From NCBI RefSeq assembly GCF_019355395.1, contig NZ_CP048829.1, positions 2,645,001 to 2,709,000 on the forward strand: 64,000 bases of DNA, written 5' to 3'. This DNA is from Chordicoccus furentiruminis (GTDB lineage Bacteria; Bacillota; Clostridia; Lachnospirales; Lachnospiraceae). The position numbers and the translations under genes were made by a program. The notes under the pieces were generated by a model. The model was not told the origin of the DNA, made no database searches, and was given only the letters and a program-made list of their open reading frames with translations. Positions 18,542-27,677 of this stretch are shown here, one piece after another. Position 1 is the stretch's first letter. The number at the start of each line of letters is the position of its first letter.

Positions 18542-19036
18542 ATGCACATCAGACATGCAATACCAGATGATCTTGATATTTTGAGCAGAATTGAAACTGA
18601 GTCCTATCCTGCGGCAGAGGGTGCATCCAGGGAAAGCATTCAGAGGCGGATTCAGTATTATCCGAACCATTTCTGGATTCTGGAAAATGATACCGGTGAA
18701 GTTTCTGCCTTTGTAAATGGATTCTGCACAAACCTGCCTGATCTGACGGATGAGATGTATGACCGCCCGGAGATGCATGATCCGGAAGGGGTCTGGCAGA
18801 TGATTTTCTCCGTTGTGACCGCACCGGAGTATCGGGGACGAGGATATGCCGGGTTGCTTCTGGAACAGGTAAAGAAAGATGCCGGGGCAGAGAACCGGAA
18901 GGGAATCGTGCTGACCTGTAAGGAGCGGCTGGTTCCATTTTACTCAAAGTACGGATTTGTTGACGAAGGGATTTCTGTATCGGTCCATGGAAATGTGGTA
19001 TGGCACCAGATGAGATGCTTGTTGGAGGAAAAATGA
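18542..19036 (+). CDS. GNAT-family N-acetyltransferase (cargo 1b)
   Basis: This 164-residue protein begins MHIRHAIPDDLDILSRIE, typical of GNATs, and has the acetyl-CoA motif VVTAPEYRGRGYAGLLLEQV and the C-terminal PFYSKYGFVDEG. The wide acceptor loop between them (NGFCTNLPDLTDEMY) is like that of arylalkylamine-type acetyltransferases. The substrate cannot be inferred. It follows the first GNAT by nine bases and overlaps the hydrolase gene by four (ATGA), so the three are co-transcribed. Confidence 0.88.
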   Translation: MHIRHAIPDDLDILSRIETESYPAAEGASRESIQRRIQYYPNHFWILENDTGEVSAFVNGFCTNLPDLTDEMYDRPEMHDPEGVWQMIFSVVTAPEYRGRGYAGLLLEQVKKDAGAENRKGIVLTCKERLVPFYSKYGFVDEGISVSVHGNVVWHQMRCLLEEK

Positions 19037-19671
19037 TAGAAAACATTGAAGTCTTTACACAAAGTAGTATCCGGATTACAGATGGAGACTGCCGGATCTA
19101 TATTGACCCGTTCCAGATGAGTGAGGCACCTAAGGATGCTGACTTTATCCTCATTACACATGACCATTATGACCATTTCTCACCTGAGGATATTGAAAAG
19201 GTCAGCAATGGAAGATCTGTTCTGCTTGTTCCGGCAAAGATGATCCCTCAGGCCGATAAGATATCATCGATTGTTGGAGAAATCCATTCGGTGATGCCTG
19301 GTGAACACTATGGAATCAACGGTCTCGAATTTGACACGGTTGCTGCTTACAACAATCTTAAGCCATTTCATCCGAAGAGTGCAGGCTGGGTCGGCTACAT
19401 CCTCCAGATTGACGGTCAAAGGATCTACATCGCCGGCGACACCGATATGAACAGAGACAATCAGGATGTGAAGTGTGATGTCGCACTCGTTCCAATCGGC
19501 GGGAAATTCACGATGGATGCGAAAAAGGCTGCGGAGTTCATCAATACCATCCAGCCATCGATCGCCATTCCGACTCATTACGGAAGTATCGTCGGGAAGA
19601 AAGAGGACGCGGATGTATTTGCTGCCGGAGTGAAGGCACCGATCAGAACAGAAATCAAGATGTTGTACTGA
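19033..19671 (+). CDS. Metallo-beta-lactamase-fold hydrolase (UPF0173/UlaG-like)
   Basis: This 212-residue protein has the metal-binding motif THDHYDHF (H-x-H-x-D-H), a third ligand region AGDTDMN and a terminal THYGS. Its short size and opening (IENIEVFTQSSIRI) place it in the compact UPF0173/UlaG-like branch of the fold, which hydrolyses lactones, phosphoesters or similar bonds with two metal ions. The start is ATG 19033, overlapping the GNAT stop codon, with GGAGG inside the preceding gene. Real substrate unknown. Confidence 0.88.
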   Translation: MIENIEVFTQSSIRITDGDCRIYIDPFQMSEAPKDADFILITHDHYDHFSPEDIEKVSNGRSVLLVPAKMIPQADKISSIVGEIHSVMPGEHYGINGLEFDTVAAYNNLKPFHPKSAGWVGYILQIDGQRIYIAGDTDMNRDNQDVKCDVALVPIGGKFTMDAKKAAEFINTIQPSIAIPTHYGSIVGKKEDADVFAAGVKAPIRTEIKMLY

Positions 19672-19722
19672 TATTCGTAAGTCGTATCCGCTTGATTCGG
19701 AATGCGTGTATGGAGTCTCACC

Positions 19723-20172
19723 ATGAAAAGGTTGCGGTTGATTTCCAATATCATCAGTATCTTGCTGATTGGCGGTTATGTTGTTTTTCTGACAGCTTGC
19801 TGGACCAATATTCCGGAAACTGTGCCGACACATTTTGATGTGCTGGGAAGAGCGGATGCCTACGGAAGCAAAGAGAGTCTGATAGCAGAAGTTGCTATTA
19901 TGGCTGCCCTGTTCCTTCTCCTGGCAGTAGTCGAACGTTTTCCTTCAGTATGGAATTTTCCGGTGAAAGTGACTGCTGAGAACAAAGCCAGGCTGTTTGC
20001 GAAAGGTTTTGCAATGATCGGAGCGATGAAGGTCCTTATGGTCTGCATGTTTATCAATATCGGCCTGAGCAGCATTGTCGCGAACTATCCGGTATGGCCA
20101 CTGTATCTGCTACTGGTACTTATCACTGTGGTTATCATTGCTGGGATCATAGCAAGTGTGCGTGCACGCTGA
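19723..20172 (+). CDS. DUF1648 membrane protein
   Basis: The 149-residue protein opens with a membrane span, then the DUF1648 signature TVPTHFDVLGRADAYGSKES (residues about 36-55), and has three more spans. DUF1648 is found in SdpI-like immunity proteins and in transporters' regulatory partners, but here only the minimal domain is present and no function can be assigned. ATG 19723 follows a TGGAG site at seven bases; the ATG at 19702 has none. Confidence 0.8.
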   Translation: MKRLRLISNIISILLIGGYVVFLTACWTNIPETVPTHFDVLGRADAYGSKESLIAEVAIMAALFLLLAVVERFPSVWNFPVKVTAENKARLFAKGFAMIGAMKVLMVCMFINIGLSSIVANYPVWPLYLLLVLITVVIIAGIIASVRAR

Positions 20173-20182
20173 GAGGAGAGAC

Positions 20183-20731
20183 ATGAGAATATCGCCAGGC
20201 AGTTATTTCATGAAGAATGGAGAACAGGTAGTGCTCGGCAGTCCGGAGCCTGAGGATGCTTCAAGAATGCTGAATTTTCTGAGAGCAACTGCTGTGGAAT
20301 CGAACTTCCTGGTGCGGTATCCGGAAGAGATTACGATGACAGAGGCAGATGAACGCAGCTTCATTGCCGGACTTGATTCGTCCCCGAATGAGTTTATGCT
20401 GAATGCAAGACTTGGTGACCAGATAATCGGCAATGCGGCTGTAAACATACTGGCAGAGCGTCAGAAGCTTCGACACAGGGCAAGCCTTGGTATTGCTGTC
20501 AGAAAAGACTATTGGAATCTGGGACTTGGACGGGAGCTTTTGCAAAGAGCGATTATTCATGCAGGTGAGAATGGTTTTCTTCAAATTGAACTCGGAGTGT
20601 ATGAGAACAACTTGGCAGCCAGGCATTTATACGAGAAGGAGGGATTTACTGAGATGGGGAGAATACCGAGAGCGTTTCGCCTTAAGAACGGGACATTTAT
20701 TGACGAGATACAGATGGTAAGGTTTCTGTAA
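20183..20731 (+). CDS. GNAT-family N-acetyltransferase (cargo 1c)
   Basis: This 182-residue protein is a third GNAT, closest in pattern to the RimJ/RimL-type branch. It has LGIAVRKDYWNLGLGRELL as the acetyl-CoA motif and NNLAARHLYEKEGFTEMG as the C-terminal motif. It lies ten bases behind DUF1648 and ends the first cargo block, just before a terminator hairpin. ATG 20183 follows GAGAGGAG. Three different acetyltransferases in one small insertion suggest a common theme, such as modification of toxic amines, but nothing in the sequence names the target. Confidence 0.88.
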   Translation: MRISPGSYFMKNGEQVVLGSPEPEDASRMLNFLRATAVESNFLVRYPEEITMTEADERSFIAGLDSSPNEFMLNARLGDQIIGNAAVNILAERQKLRHRASLGIAVRKDYWNLGLGRELLQRAIIHAGENGFLQIELGVYENNLAARHLYEKEGFTEMGRIPRAFRLKNGTFIDEIQMVRFL

Positions 20732-20751
20732 GAAACAATAACAATGATATG

Positions 20752-20784
20752 AAGCATCGGTCGTGCGGACCGGTGCTTTTCTTT
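20752..20784 (+). terminator. Terminator hairpin at the cargo 1 / TrbL junction
   Basis: AAGCATCGGTC pairs with GACCGGTGCTT (one T-G wobble) around GTGCG and is followed by TTTTCTTTT. It closes the first cargo block directly before the TrbL gene. Confidence 0.75.
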
Positions 20785-20815
20785 TACCTTGAGGAGAAGG
20801 GAGGTGAATGAAACG

Positions 20816-21844
20816 ATGTGGCAGCAATTTATGATCCAATCGATGCCTATGGCATTAAAACTTCCAGGATGGATGACCGGCATCGGGAGCCTTATTAAAG
20901 ACGGGATTGGCCAGGCGGCAAATGCCATGTATGAAACGGTCCTGTCGCCGATGCTGACATGGCTGGGAGGAATCATGTTCGCTCAAGGTCGTGCCCTTTT
21001 GAACTGCGGTTTTTCCATCTGGAAGAGCTGCACCCAGGTAGCCCTGAACTTTGTGCAGAAGAATCCGGAAGGGCAGTTCGGTGCATGGTCCATTGTGTCG
21101 GGATCCGGGGTCTATGGTGTGTTCCTGGCAATCGCCGGTTCACTTACGATCTTCTATTTCGTGGCCGGGTGGTTGAAAGAGAGCATTGACATCCGGAGCA
21201 CATTCAATCTGGAGTCCATGTTCAAAATGTTTATCCGATTCGCAATTACTATTTCGCTGGTGATGAATTCCATGTCGCTGGTGAGGGGTATCAACAATGC
21301 CTCATTAGCGCTGGCGCATACGATTCAGATCACGGAATCGGACGAGAAGAAGCAGACGGTGGATCAGGTCTTTGACAGCATGGAGGAGTCTTTGAAGAGC
21401 ACCGGAGAAAGTGAAGGAAGTTCCTGGTTCTCCGCCGGATTGATCGCACTGATAGGCGGTCTGGTGGGAATGTTTACCATTCTCGTTTCCGGAGTTGAGC
21501 TTGCAATCACCGTGATCAAGCGCCTTTTCAAGGTCTATATGTGCATCCCCTTTGCCCCGGTAGCGCTCGCGGGCTTTGCCGGCGGGCGTGAATTCGCACA
21601 GACCGGGATCGCATGGCTGAAGACCTTCACTGCATATTGTCTGGAGGCGTTTGTGATAGCTCTGGCAATCAAACTGAGCTTCGGCCTGTTTGCCTCGGCG
21701 GCACTGAACTTCACAATAGACAGTGCGGATATCACAGTGCAGATGATGCTGGCAATATTCAACCTATGTATGCCGATGGTCGCCACGGCAGCATGCGTGA
21801 AAGGAGCAGACGGAGTAGTAAGGTCCTGCCTTGGACTGGACTGA
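20816..21844 (+). CDS. TrbL/VirB6-like conjugal transfer membrane protein
   Basis: The 342-residue protein has about six to eight membrane spans and the long amphipathic N-terminal region (WMTGIGSLIKDGIGQAANAM) seen in TrbL/VirB6 proteins of Gram-positive elements. The conserved segment YMCIPFAPVALAGFAGGREF lies near residue 240. It forms the inner-membrane core of the type IV secretion channel. ATG 20816 follows GGGAGGTG at nine bases. It is followed at short distance by PrgI and VirB4, the standard order. Confidence 0.85.
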   Translation: MWQQFMIQSMPMALKLPGWMTGIGSLIKDGIGQAANAMYETVLSPMLTWLGGIMFAQGRALLNCGFSIWKSCTQVALNFVQKNPEGQFGAWSIVSGSGVYGVFLAIAGSLTIFYFVAGWLKESIDIRSTFNLESMFKMFIRFAITISLVMNSMSLVRGINNASLALAHTIQITESDEKKQTVDQVFDSMEESLKSTGESEGSSWFSAGLIALIGGLVGMFTILVSGVELAITVIKRLFKVYMCIPFAPVALAGFAGGREFAQTGIAWLKTFTAYCLEAFVIALAIKLSFGLFASAALNFTIDSADITVQMMLAIFNLCMPMVATAACVKGADGVVRSCLGLD

Positions 21845-21870
21845 CATAGAGAAAAGGATGGTGATCTACC

Positions 21871-22533
21871 ATGATGATTCCTGTGAATCAGGACATTGAC
21901 TCTTACAAGGACGATTTTTTCAAAGGTCTGACCATGCGTCAGACCTTATTTGCAGTCGCCGCGGTTATAGTCAGCGGAGGGCTTCTGGCTTTCTTCCTTC
22001 TTTACCTGAAGCTGAATGCCTCCGTGGCGATGTACCTCACGCTTCCGGTAGCCTTCCCGATCATCGCGGTCGGGTTCATTAAGGTCCACGGAATCCCGCT
22101 CGGCGAGTACCTGAAGCGGAAGAAGAAGGTACAGCAGCAATCGTCCTTCTTCTACCAGCCGGAAATGGTCTTCTGGCAGAATCAGGGTTTTAAGGATTCT
22201 ATGGATATGGATTCAGGCGAACGCGATGCAAAAGCAAAGAAGAATCTGGAATCAAGAAGTAAAACAACCAGGAAGAAAGATCTCCGGAAGATCTATCTGG
22301 AGACGGAGGAGACCATTCTGGGGGAGGAGAAATCGGTGAGGAAAGCAGGAAGGACCAAAACAGTATGCGGCGAAGCAAAAAGCGAGGTGAGATCGATTGA
22401 AGGCAATGAAGGAATACAAGGAGCTGACGCAGCCGCTCTACCGGCTGCCGAAGACAGTCCAGCAGCTGATTCCAATCAGCCGGATCTCGAAGGACGGGAT
22501 CTGTCAGCTGGAGGAAAAACCGAAGGGTGCTGA
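21871..22533 (+). CDS. PrgI-family conjugation membrane protein
   Basis: This 220-residue protein has the PrgI pattern: PVNQDIDSYKDDFFKGLTMRQ, two membrane spans near residues 25-70, then the cytoplasmic segment GEYLKRKKKV. PrgI proteins sit beside VirB4 in Gram-positive secretion channels. The tail after residue 110 is highly charged and then overlaps the VirB4 start by 137 bases in another frame. That is a long overlap, and the real gene may be read with this tail or may have been extended by loss of an earlier stop. Confidence 0.85.
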   Translation: MMIPVNQDIDSYKDDFFKGLTMRQTLFAVAAVIVSGGLLAFFLLYLKLNASVAMYLTLPVAFPIIAVGFIKVHGIPLGEYLKRKKKVQQQSSFFYQPEMVFWQNQGFKDSMDMDSGERDAKAKKNLESRSKTTRKKDLRKIYLETEETILGEEKSVRKAGRTKTVCGEAKSEVRSIEGNEGIQGADAAALPAAEDSPAADSNQPDLEGRDLSAGGKTEGC

Positions 22534-24401
22534 AGTTCTTTTTGACAAGGCATATCTCTTTCTGGACACGAACTTCGCGACCATGGATGATCTTGAGAAA
22601 GATGATTTCCTCAGGCGCTACTGCCTGATGCTGAATAGCCTGAATGTCAGTTTCAAGATCCTCATGATCAACAACAACCAGGACATGGATCAGGTCCGGA
22701 GGGACGTCTTTATCCGTGAGAAGGACGGCATGTTCTCCGAAATGGTCCACTCCTTCAACAAGTATATTTCCGACAGGGTACTGGAAGGACATTCCGGTCT
22801 GACCCAAGTGCGGATCTTTGTGCTGTCTGTGAGGAAGAAGGATGTCGGAGCAGCACGGGACTATTTCCGGTCGATTGAGGCCAACCTGACAGTGAATTTC
22901 AGCAAAATGGAAAGTGCCCTGATCCCCATGAATGGAACGGACCGGCTGCGCTACCTCTATGCTTTCTGGCACATGGGAGAAGGAAAGCAGCTGACCCTGA
23001 CATGGGAGCAGATGGTGAGGAAAGCGAGGGACTGGAAAGATTTCGTCGCTCCGCAGCATGTCGGATATTTTCAGGACGAGTACGGAGTTATGGACGGGGT
23101 CACACTTCAGTTTGCAAATCGTTACAGCCGGGTGCTATATCTGCCGCATCTGCCGAGCGGAGTCAATCCGGAGATCATGAACCGGTTCCTGTCCGGGGAT
23201 TACCAGTGCTCCGTTACCATTGATGCGGCGGCGATTCCGATGGACGCTGTCCACAAGAGGCTGAATGATCTTTACATGCAGGTCGGCCGGACGATCGAAA
23301 AACAGCAGGAAACACGGAACCGGGCCGGCGCCTGGTCGAGCGATGTCTCCTATGAAGTCAGAAGACAGAAGAGCGAGATCGAAGAACTTCTGGATGTCAT
23401 CAACGACAACAATGAGAGGATGTTCTACGTGGGAGTCTATGTGGTGATCAACGCTCCGACGCGGAAGGAACTGGAGAACAACGTGACCGCCTTCTGCTCG
23501 GCGGCAGAAGGAGAAGGATTTCATTTCGAACCCGTCTACTGGGAGCAGATAGAGGCTTTTCATACAGCATCACCCTGCGGGGCACGGTTCTGCAACACTA
23601 TGTATCCGCTGCTGACACAGCCACTGGCTGCATTTACACCTTTCATCGTGCATGAACTGTACCAGCCGGGCGGAATCGCTTACGGAGTGAACCAGATCAG
23701 CCGCAATATTCTGGTCGGCGACCGGAAGACACTGCTGAACGGAAATGGCTTTATCCTGGGGCTTTCCGGTTCGGGCAAGGGCATGGAGACGAAGAAGGAG
23801 ATCACGGAGATCTTTCTGACGACAGACGACGACATCATCGTCATCGACCCGATGAACGAGTACGAGGCGATCTGCGATTACTTCCATGGTCAGTTCATCG
23901 ACTTCTCCTCGACTTCGAAGCACTACATCAATCCGCTGGACACGGATACCCTGCAGTACATGGACTCCAGGTCGACATTCCTGAAGGACAAGACGAACCT
24001 GATGCTCTCCATCTTCTCGCAGATCAAGGAGAACAGCATGGAGCCGGAGGACAATTCCATTATCGGCCGGGTTGTCCAGCAGATTTACAGGGGAGTCGGT
24101 GAGAAGAACTTCAGGACACCGACATTGGTAGAGTTCTATGAGATTCTGAAGGAGCAGCCGGAAGTGAGAGCCCAGGCGCTTGCTTTGTCCATGGAATTGT
24201 TCGTTACCGGTGCTATGAACATGTTTTCCAAACCGACAAATGTGAATACGAAGAACCGTTTCACTGCTTATGGGATGGCGGATATCGACCGTTCGCAGTC
24301 CGGCATGGGGATTATCATCATGCTGGAGTCGGTTCGCTCTCGCATAGCTGAGAATGCTAAGAAAGGAAAATGTACATGGGTGTTCATAGATGAATTTCAC
24401 A
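22397..24401 (+). CDS. VirB4-like conjugation ATPase, 5' exon
   Basis: The first 668 codons of a VirB4/TraE ATPase that powers the type IV secretion channel from the cytoplasmic face of the membrane. The TTG start at 22397 follows GAGGTGA by six bases. The Walker A region reads GLSGSGKGMETKKE near residue 460, with Gly where Ser or Thr is usual. Walker B VFIDEFH ends at the last complete codon before the intron. The intron enters after CACA (24401). Joining to the exon at 27188 gives HNLSHNQYSAAYLEK, the sequence expected after DEFH, and a complete 813-residue product. Without splicing, the frame runs into intron sequence and stops at 24424. Confidence 0.9.
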
Positions 24402-27187
24402 GGGCGAGGCGTTTCGCCGCCTGAGAGTCTTTGACTTTAGGGTAGCGGGACTGGCAGTGCCCAAAACTGCCAGTACAACTGTTATGGTACTGTTCAAATG
24501 AGTGGGTAACGCCACGAAGGGACACACACAAACTGCCCACTGCGTTAGTAGCAATGCAATGCGAAAAGGTAGGGAGAGCTGGGCTGAAGAGCAAAAAGCC
24601 AGCCCCACAGAGTTACACTGGGGAAACGTTTGCAGAGGTGCAGGCCGCTGGTGATTATGTAGTGCAGCTGTATATGGTGAGAATCCTTAGGGGGACGAAC
24701 CAACGATTGAAAGGGTCTAGAATTCGAATACGTTGAATAAGCGTATGCCGGTTGCCCGGGGTCAGCTACCGAAAAGTATGGGTTGTGGATTTGAAATTCG
24801 GGATACCGTTACAGGCGGTATAAGCTGGCAGGCCCATAGAAGGCACCTAAGTACAGCATTGGTATCATATCGGAACGTCGGAAGCAGCAGACAGGGAGTG
24901 ATTGCATTCGTGATGATCTGTTGGCAGGGAAAGCAGTGCAGGATAACCGAAACTGTATAACCTGCCTTAACTGCTGTGAAAGCGGAGGCACGAGCGAAGA
25001 AGTTTCTGTAACGGAAATGGAGCAACAGCCTCTAGTGGGGCGCCGTGAGAGCGGTGCTTGATAGTTGCAAAATAAAACGGTCAACATACATAGGTTCGAG
25101 TAGGACTAAGAGAAACGAAGTCTTGCGAAAGCGAGGTGATGTTGACTATGCAGAGAACAGGAGTGCTTAAGAATAGCTCTATCCGACATGCGGAGTATTA
25201 CAACATGATAGATGTGCTGGATGCTCTATATAGGGATAGTGCGGAAAACAAAGTATTCACAGACTTGGTAAGTATCATAGCAACCAAGCCCAACATTGAA
25301 ATGGCCTATCGCAACCTTAAGGGAAACAAGGGTAGCAGTACTCCTGGAGTCGATGGACTTTCGTTCAAAGACCTCAGTGCTATCCCAAGCGAGCTATTCG
25401 TGAAAAAGGTGCGGGACAAAATCTGGAATTATCAACCAAAGGCGGTAAAGCGGGTCTATATACCCAAACCCAATGGAAAGATGAGACCTCTTGGAATCCC
25501 TACCGTAATAGACCGGGTAGTTCAACAAAGTGTATTGCAGGTCATGGAACCTATATGTGAAGCGAAGTTCTATGCGCATAGCTATGGGTTCAGGCCAAAC
25601 CGCAGTACAAAGGAGGCGGTAGCGTTTTGCTACAAGCTGGCACAGCATGACGGCTATCACTTTGTGGTAGACGTGGACATTAAAGGTTTCTTTGATAACG
25701 TGAACCATGGAAAGCTGCTGAAGCAGATATGGAGTCTCGGTATCAGAGATAAGAGACTGATTTGTCTGATCAGCAAGATGCTGAAAGCGCCGATTGAGGA
25801 AAACGACGTAAGGTGGATTCCCGATAAGGGTACACCGCAAGGCGGAGTCCTCAGTCCACTGCTGGCCAATATCGTTTTGAACGAGCTTGACTGGTGGATT
25901 GCGAGCCAGTGGGAGGAGATGCAGGTGCAGAAAAGCCTTCCGAGTGACATGTGCAGAAATAGTAACGGCTCATGGAACAAAGGTGCATTGTACAGGCGTC
26001 TTAGGAAAACGAGTCTGAAGGAAGTCAGAATCGTCAGATATGCAGATGACTTTAAAGTTTTCTGTAAAAGCTATGACGAAGCTGTCCGAATGAAGAGAGC
26101 TGTGGAAATGTGGCTATGGGAGCGATTGAAGCTGGAAACATCGCCGGAGAAGTCGAAGATTACTAATCTGACGACTGGATACAGCGATTTCCTCGGAATC
26201 CGATTCAGACTGATCCAAAAAGGGAAAAGGTGGGTAATCAAGTCGCATATGACTGATAAAGCCATTGCGATGGAGCAGGCAAAGTTGAAGAACTCTTTAG
26301 TTAAGGCCTGTAAAGCCCATGCCTCTGAAAAAGCACAGCATGACGATATCATCGCCTATAATCAGGCGGTTGTTGGTATCCACGGGTACTACAACATGGC
26401 AACAATGGTCAATGAAGACGTGCATAGGCTCTTTCCTGCTTTGGACAGAACGATGAAGATACGATGTGCCAGAAGCAATTCTCTTAGTAAGGATAAGCCT
26501 GAAAAACTCAAAGGCGCAATGGATGAATATTTCTTTCAGATGTATGGCAAGTCGAAGCAAGTGAGGTACATCAATGGGATGATTGTGGTCCCGGTCGCCT
26601 ACTGTCATACGACGAATCCGATGTGCCATAGCCCTTCGGTGAACAAATACACACCGGAGGGGCGTAAGAGGATTCATTCGCTCCTGCAGAGCAGAGCTTA
26701 TTCCAAGGTGCTGATTGAACTGGCTGAACAGTCCAGTCCGGAAGGCATCGAGTTTTGCGATAATCGACTCTCAAGGTTTGTTGCTGCAAAAGGTAAATGT
26801 GAAATCACCGGTAAACAGCTTTTGCTGGAAGATGTTGCTTGTATCAGAATTATTCCGAAAGCAAAAGGTGGCAGTGACAGCTATGACAATCTGAGAATTG
26901 TCTGCCGTGAGGTAGAGAAGATTATATTTGCTGATGATGTGGATGCTATCAGAGAGACGATTCGTCGCCTCAATGAGAATTTCAATGTTCGTATGCAGAA
27001 ACTGAACCGATGGCGGCACTTAGCCGGCTTAGGGACAGTGTGCATGAAATAAAGTGAGCACGAATACTCTGAGAGTGGCCGTTTTAATAATGATGGAACT
27101 ATTCCCATGGAACGCCGTGTGCAGTGAAAGCTGCTTGCACGGTGTGGGCCGGGGCGAAAGGTCCGAAAGGATCTGACCTATCGGCAT
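24402..27187 (+). mobile_element. Group II intron within virB4
   Basis: The 2786-base insertion holds a ribozyme scaffold (24402-25147) and a maturase gene. Domain V lies at about 27110-27146, with CGCCGTG paired to CACGGTG, GCAG to CTGC and a GAAA-type loop. Domain VI lies at about 27147-27187, with AGGTCC-GAAA-GGATCT, then a candidate branch A in GACCTATC. The 5' exon end TTTCACA (IBS1) is exactly complementary to TGTGAAA at 24975-24981 (EBS1), which fixes the left junction. The 3' end ...CGGCAT fits the AY rule. The 5' end reads GGGCG rather than the usual GTGYG. Splicing here restores the VirB4 frame exactly. Confidence 0.85.
25148..27052 (+). CDS. ltrA: Group II intron reverse transcriptase/maturase
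   Basis: The 634-residue protein has reverse transcriptase domains 0-7, including PKPNGKMRPLGIPTV, YGFRPNRSTKEA, QGGVLSPLLANI and the catalytic YADDFKVF. A maturase (X) domain follows, with ATMVNEDVHRLF and nearby segments. The C-terminal region resembles an HNH endonuclease domain (CEITG ... PKAKGGSDSYDNLRIV), but the paired His residues normally before IxPxxxGG are replaced by CIR, and the second zinc-binding pair is missing. Nicking activity is therefore doubtful. It helps the intron fold and splice and can copy it into DNA. ATG 25148 follows GAGGTG at nine bases; GTG 25136 would overlap that site. Confidence 0.95.
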   Translation: MQRTGVLKNSSIRHAEYYNMIDVLDALYRDSAENKVFTDLVSIIATKPNIEMAYRNLKGNKGSSTPGVDGLSFKDLSAIPSELFVKKVRDKIWNYQPKAVKRVYIPKPNGKMRPLGIPTVIDRVVQQSVLQVMEPICEAKFYAHSYGFRPNRSTKEAVAFCYKLAQHDGYHFVVDVDIKGFFDNVNHGKLLKQIWSLGIRDKRLICLISKMLKAPIEENDVRWIPDKGTPQGGVLSPLLANIVLNELDWWIASQWEEMQVQKSLPSDMCRNSNGSWNKGALYRRLRKTSLKEVRIVRYADDFKVFCKSYDEAVRMKRAVEMWLWERLKLETSPEKSKITNLTTGYSDFLGIRFRLIQKGKRWVIKSHMTDKAIAMEQAKLKNSLVKACKAHASEKAQHDDIIAYNQAVVGIHGYYNMATMVNEDVHRLFPALDRTMKIRCARSNSLSKDKPEKLKGAMDEYFFQMYGKSKQVRYINGMIVVPVAYCHTTNPMCHSPSVNKYTPEGRKRIHSLLQSRAYSKVLIELAEQSSPEGIEFCDNRLSRFVAAKGKCEITGKQLLLEDVACIRIIPKAKGGSDSYDNLRIVCREVEKIIFADDVDAIRETIRRLNENFNVRMQKLNRWRHLAGLGTVCMK

Positions 27188-27624
27188 ACCTCTCCCACAA
27201 TCAATACTCCGCTGCTTACCTGGAGAAGATCTGGAGAGAGGTACGAAAGATGGGCGGCCTTTGCACGGCGATTACGCAGAACGTGGCGGATCTGCTGACA
27301 ACGACTGCGGTTGAGTCGATGCTCTGTAATAGCGAGTTCCTGATGCTACTCAATCTGAAAGAGAATGAGCGGCACTTGCTGGAGACGGAACTTGGTATTT
27401 CACCGAACCTCATGCAGTACATCAGCAATCCCGACTGCGGCTGTGGACTTCTCAAGTTTGGAAACCGGGTCATCCCCTGTGACGGAAGACTTCCCAAAGA
27501 CTCTGCCATGTATCAGCTCTTCAATACTAACTTCCATGAACTGGCGAAGATCAGGAAGAACCGAGTGAAGGGAGAAGTGAAAAAGCCGGAGTTCCTTTAC
27601 GGGCAGCTGGATAGCTCCATTTGA
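27188..27624 (+). CDS. VirB4-like conjugation ATPase, 3' exon
   Basis: The last 145 codons, plus two bases that complete the split Asn codon, finish VirB4. It reads SHNQYSAAYLEKIWREVRKMGGLCTAITQNVADLL, the usual sequence between Walker B and the glutamine/arginine-finger motifs of VirB4, and ends with a short charged tail. The frame is open upstream into the intron as far as 27124, but that part is domain V/VI RNA sequence, not protein. It is the final gene before the second cargo insertion. Confidence 0.88.
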
Positions 27625-27677
27625 TCATCGTAATCACCAGTCAGGAATAATCTTGCATCCATGCAAAAACTATTTTA

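Noticed and set aside
24554-24960. Small plus-strand open frames between 24554 and 24960
   Set aside because: They lie in the ribozyme scaffold of the group II intron and have no ribosome sites or coding pattern.
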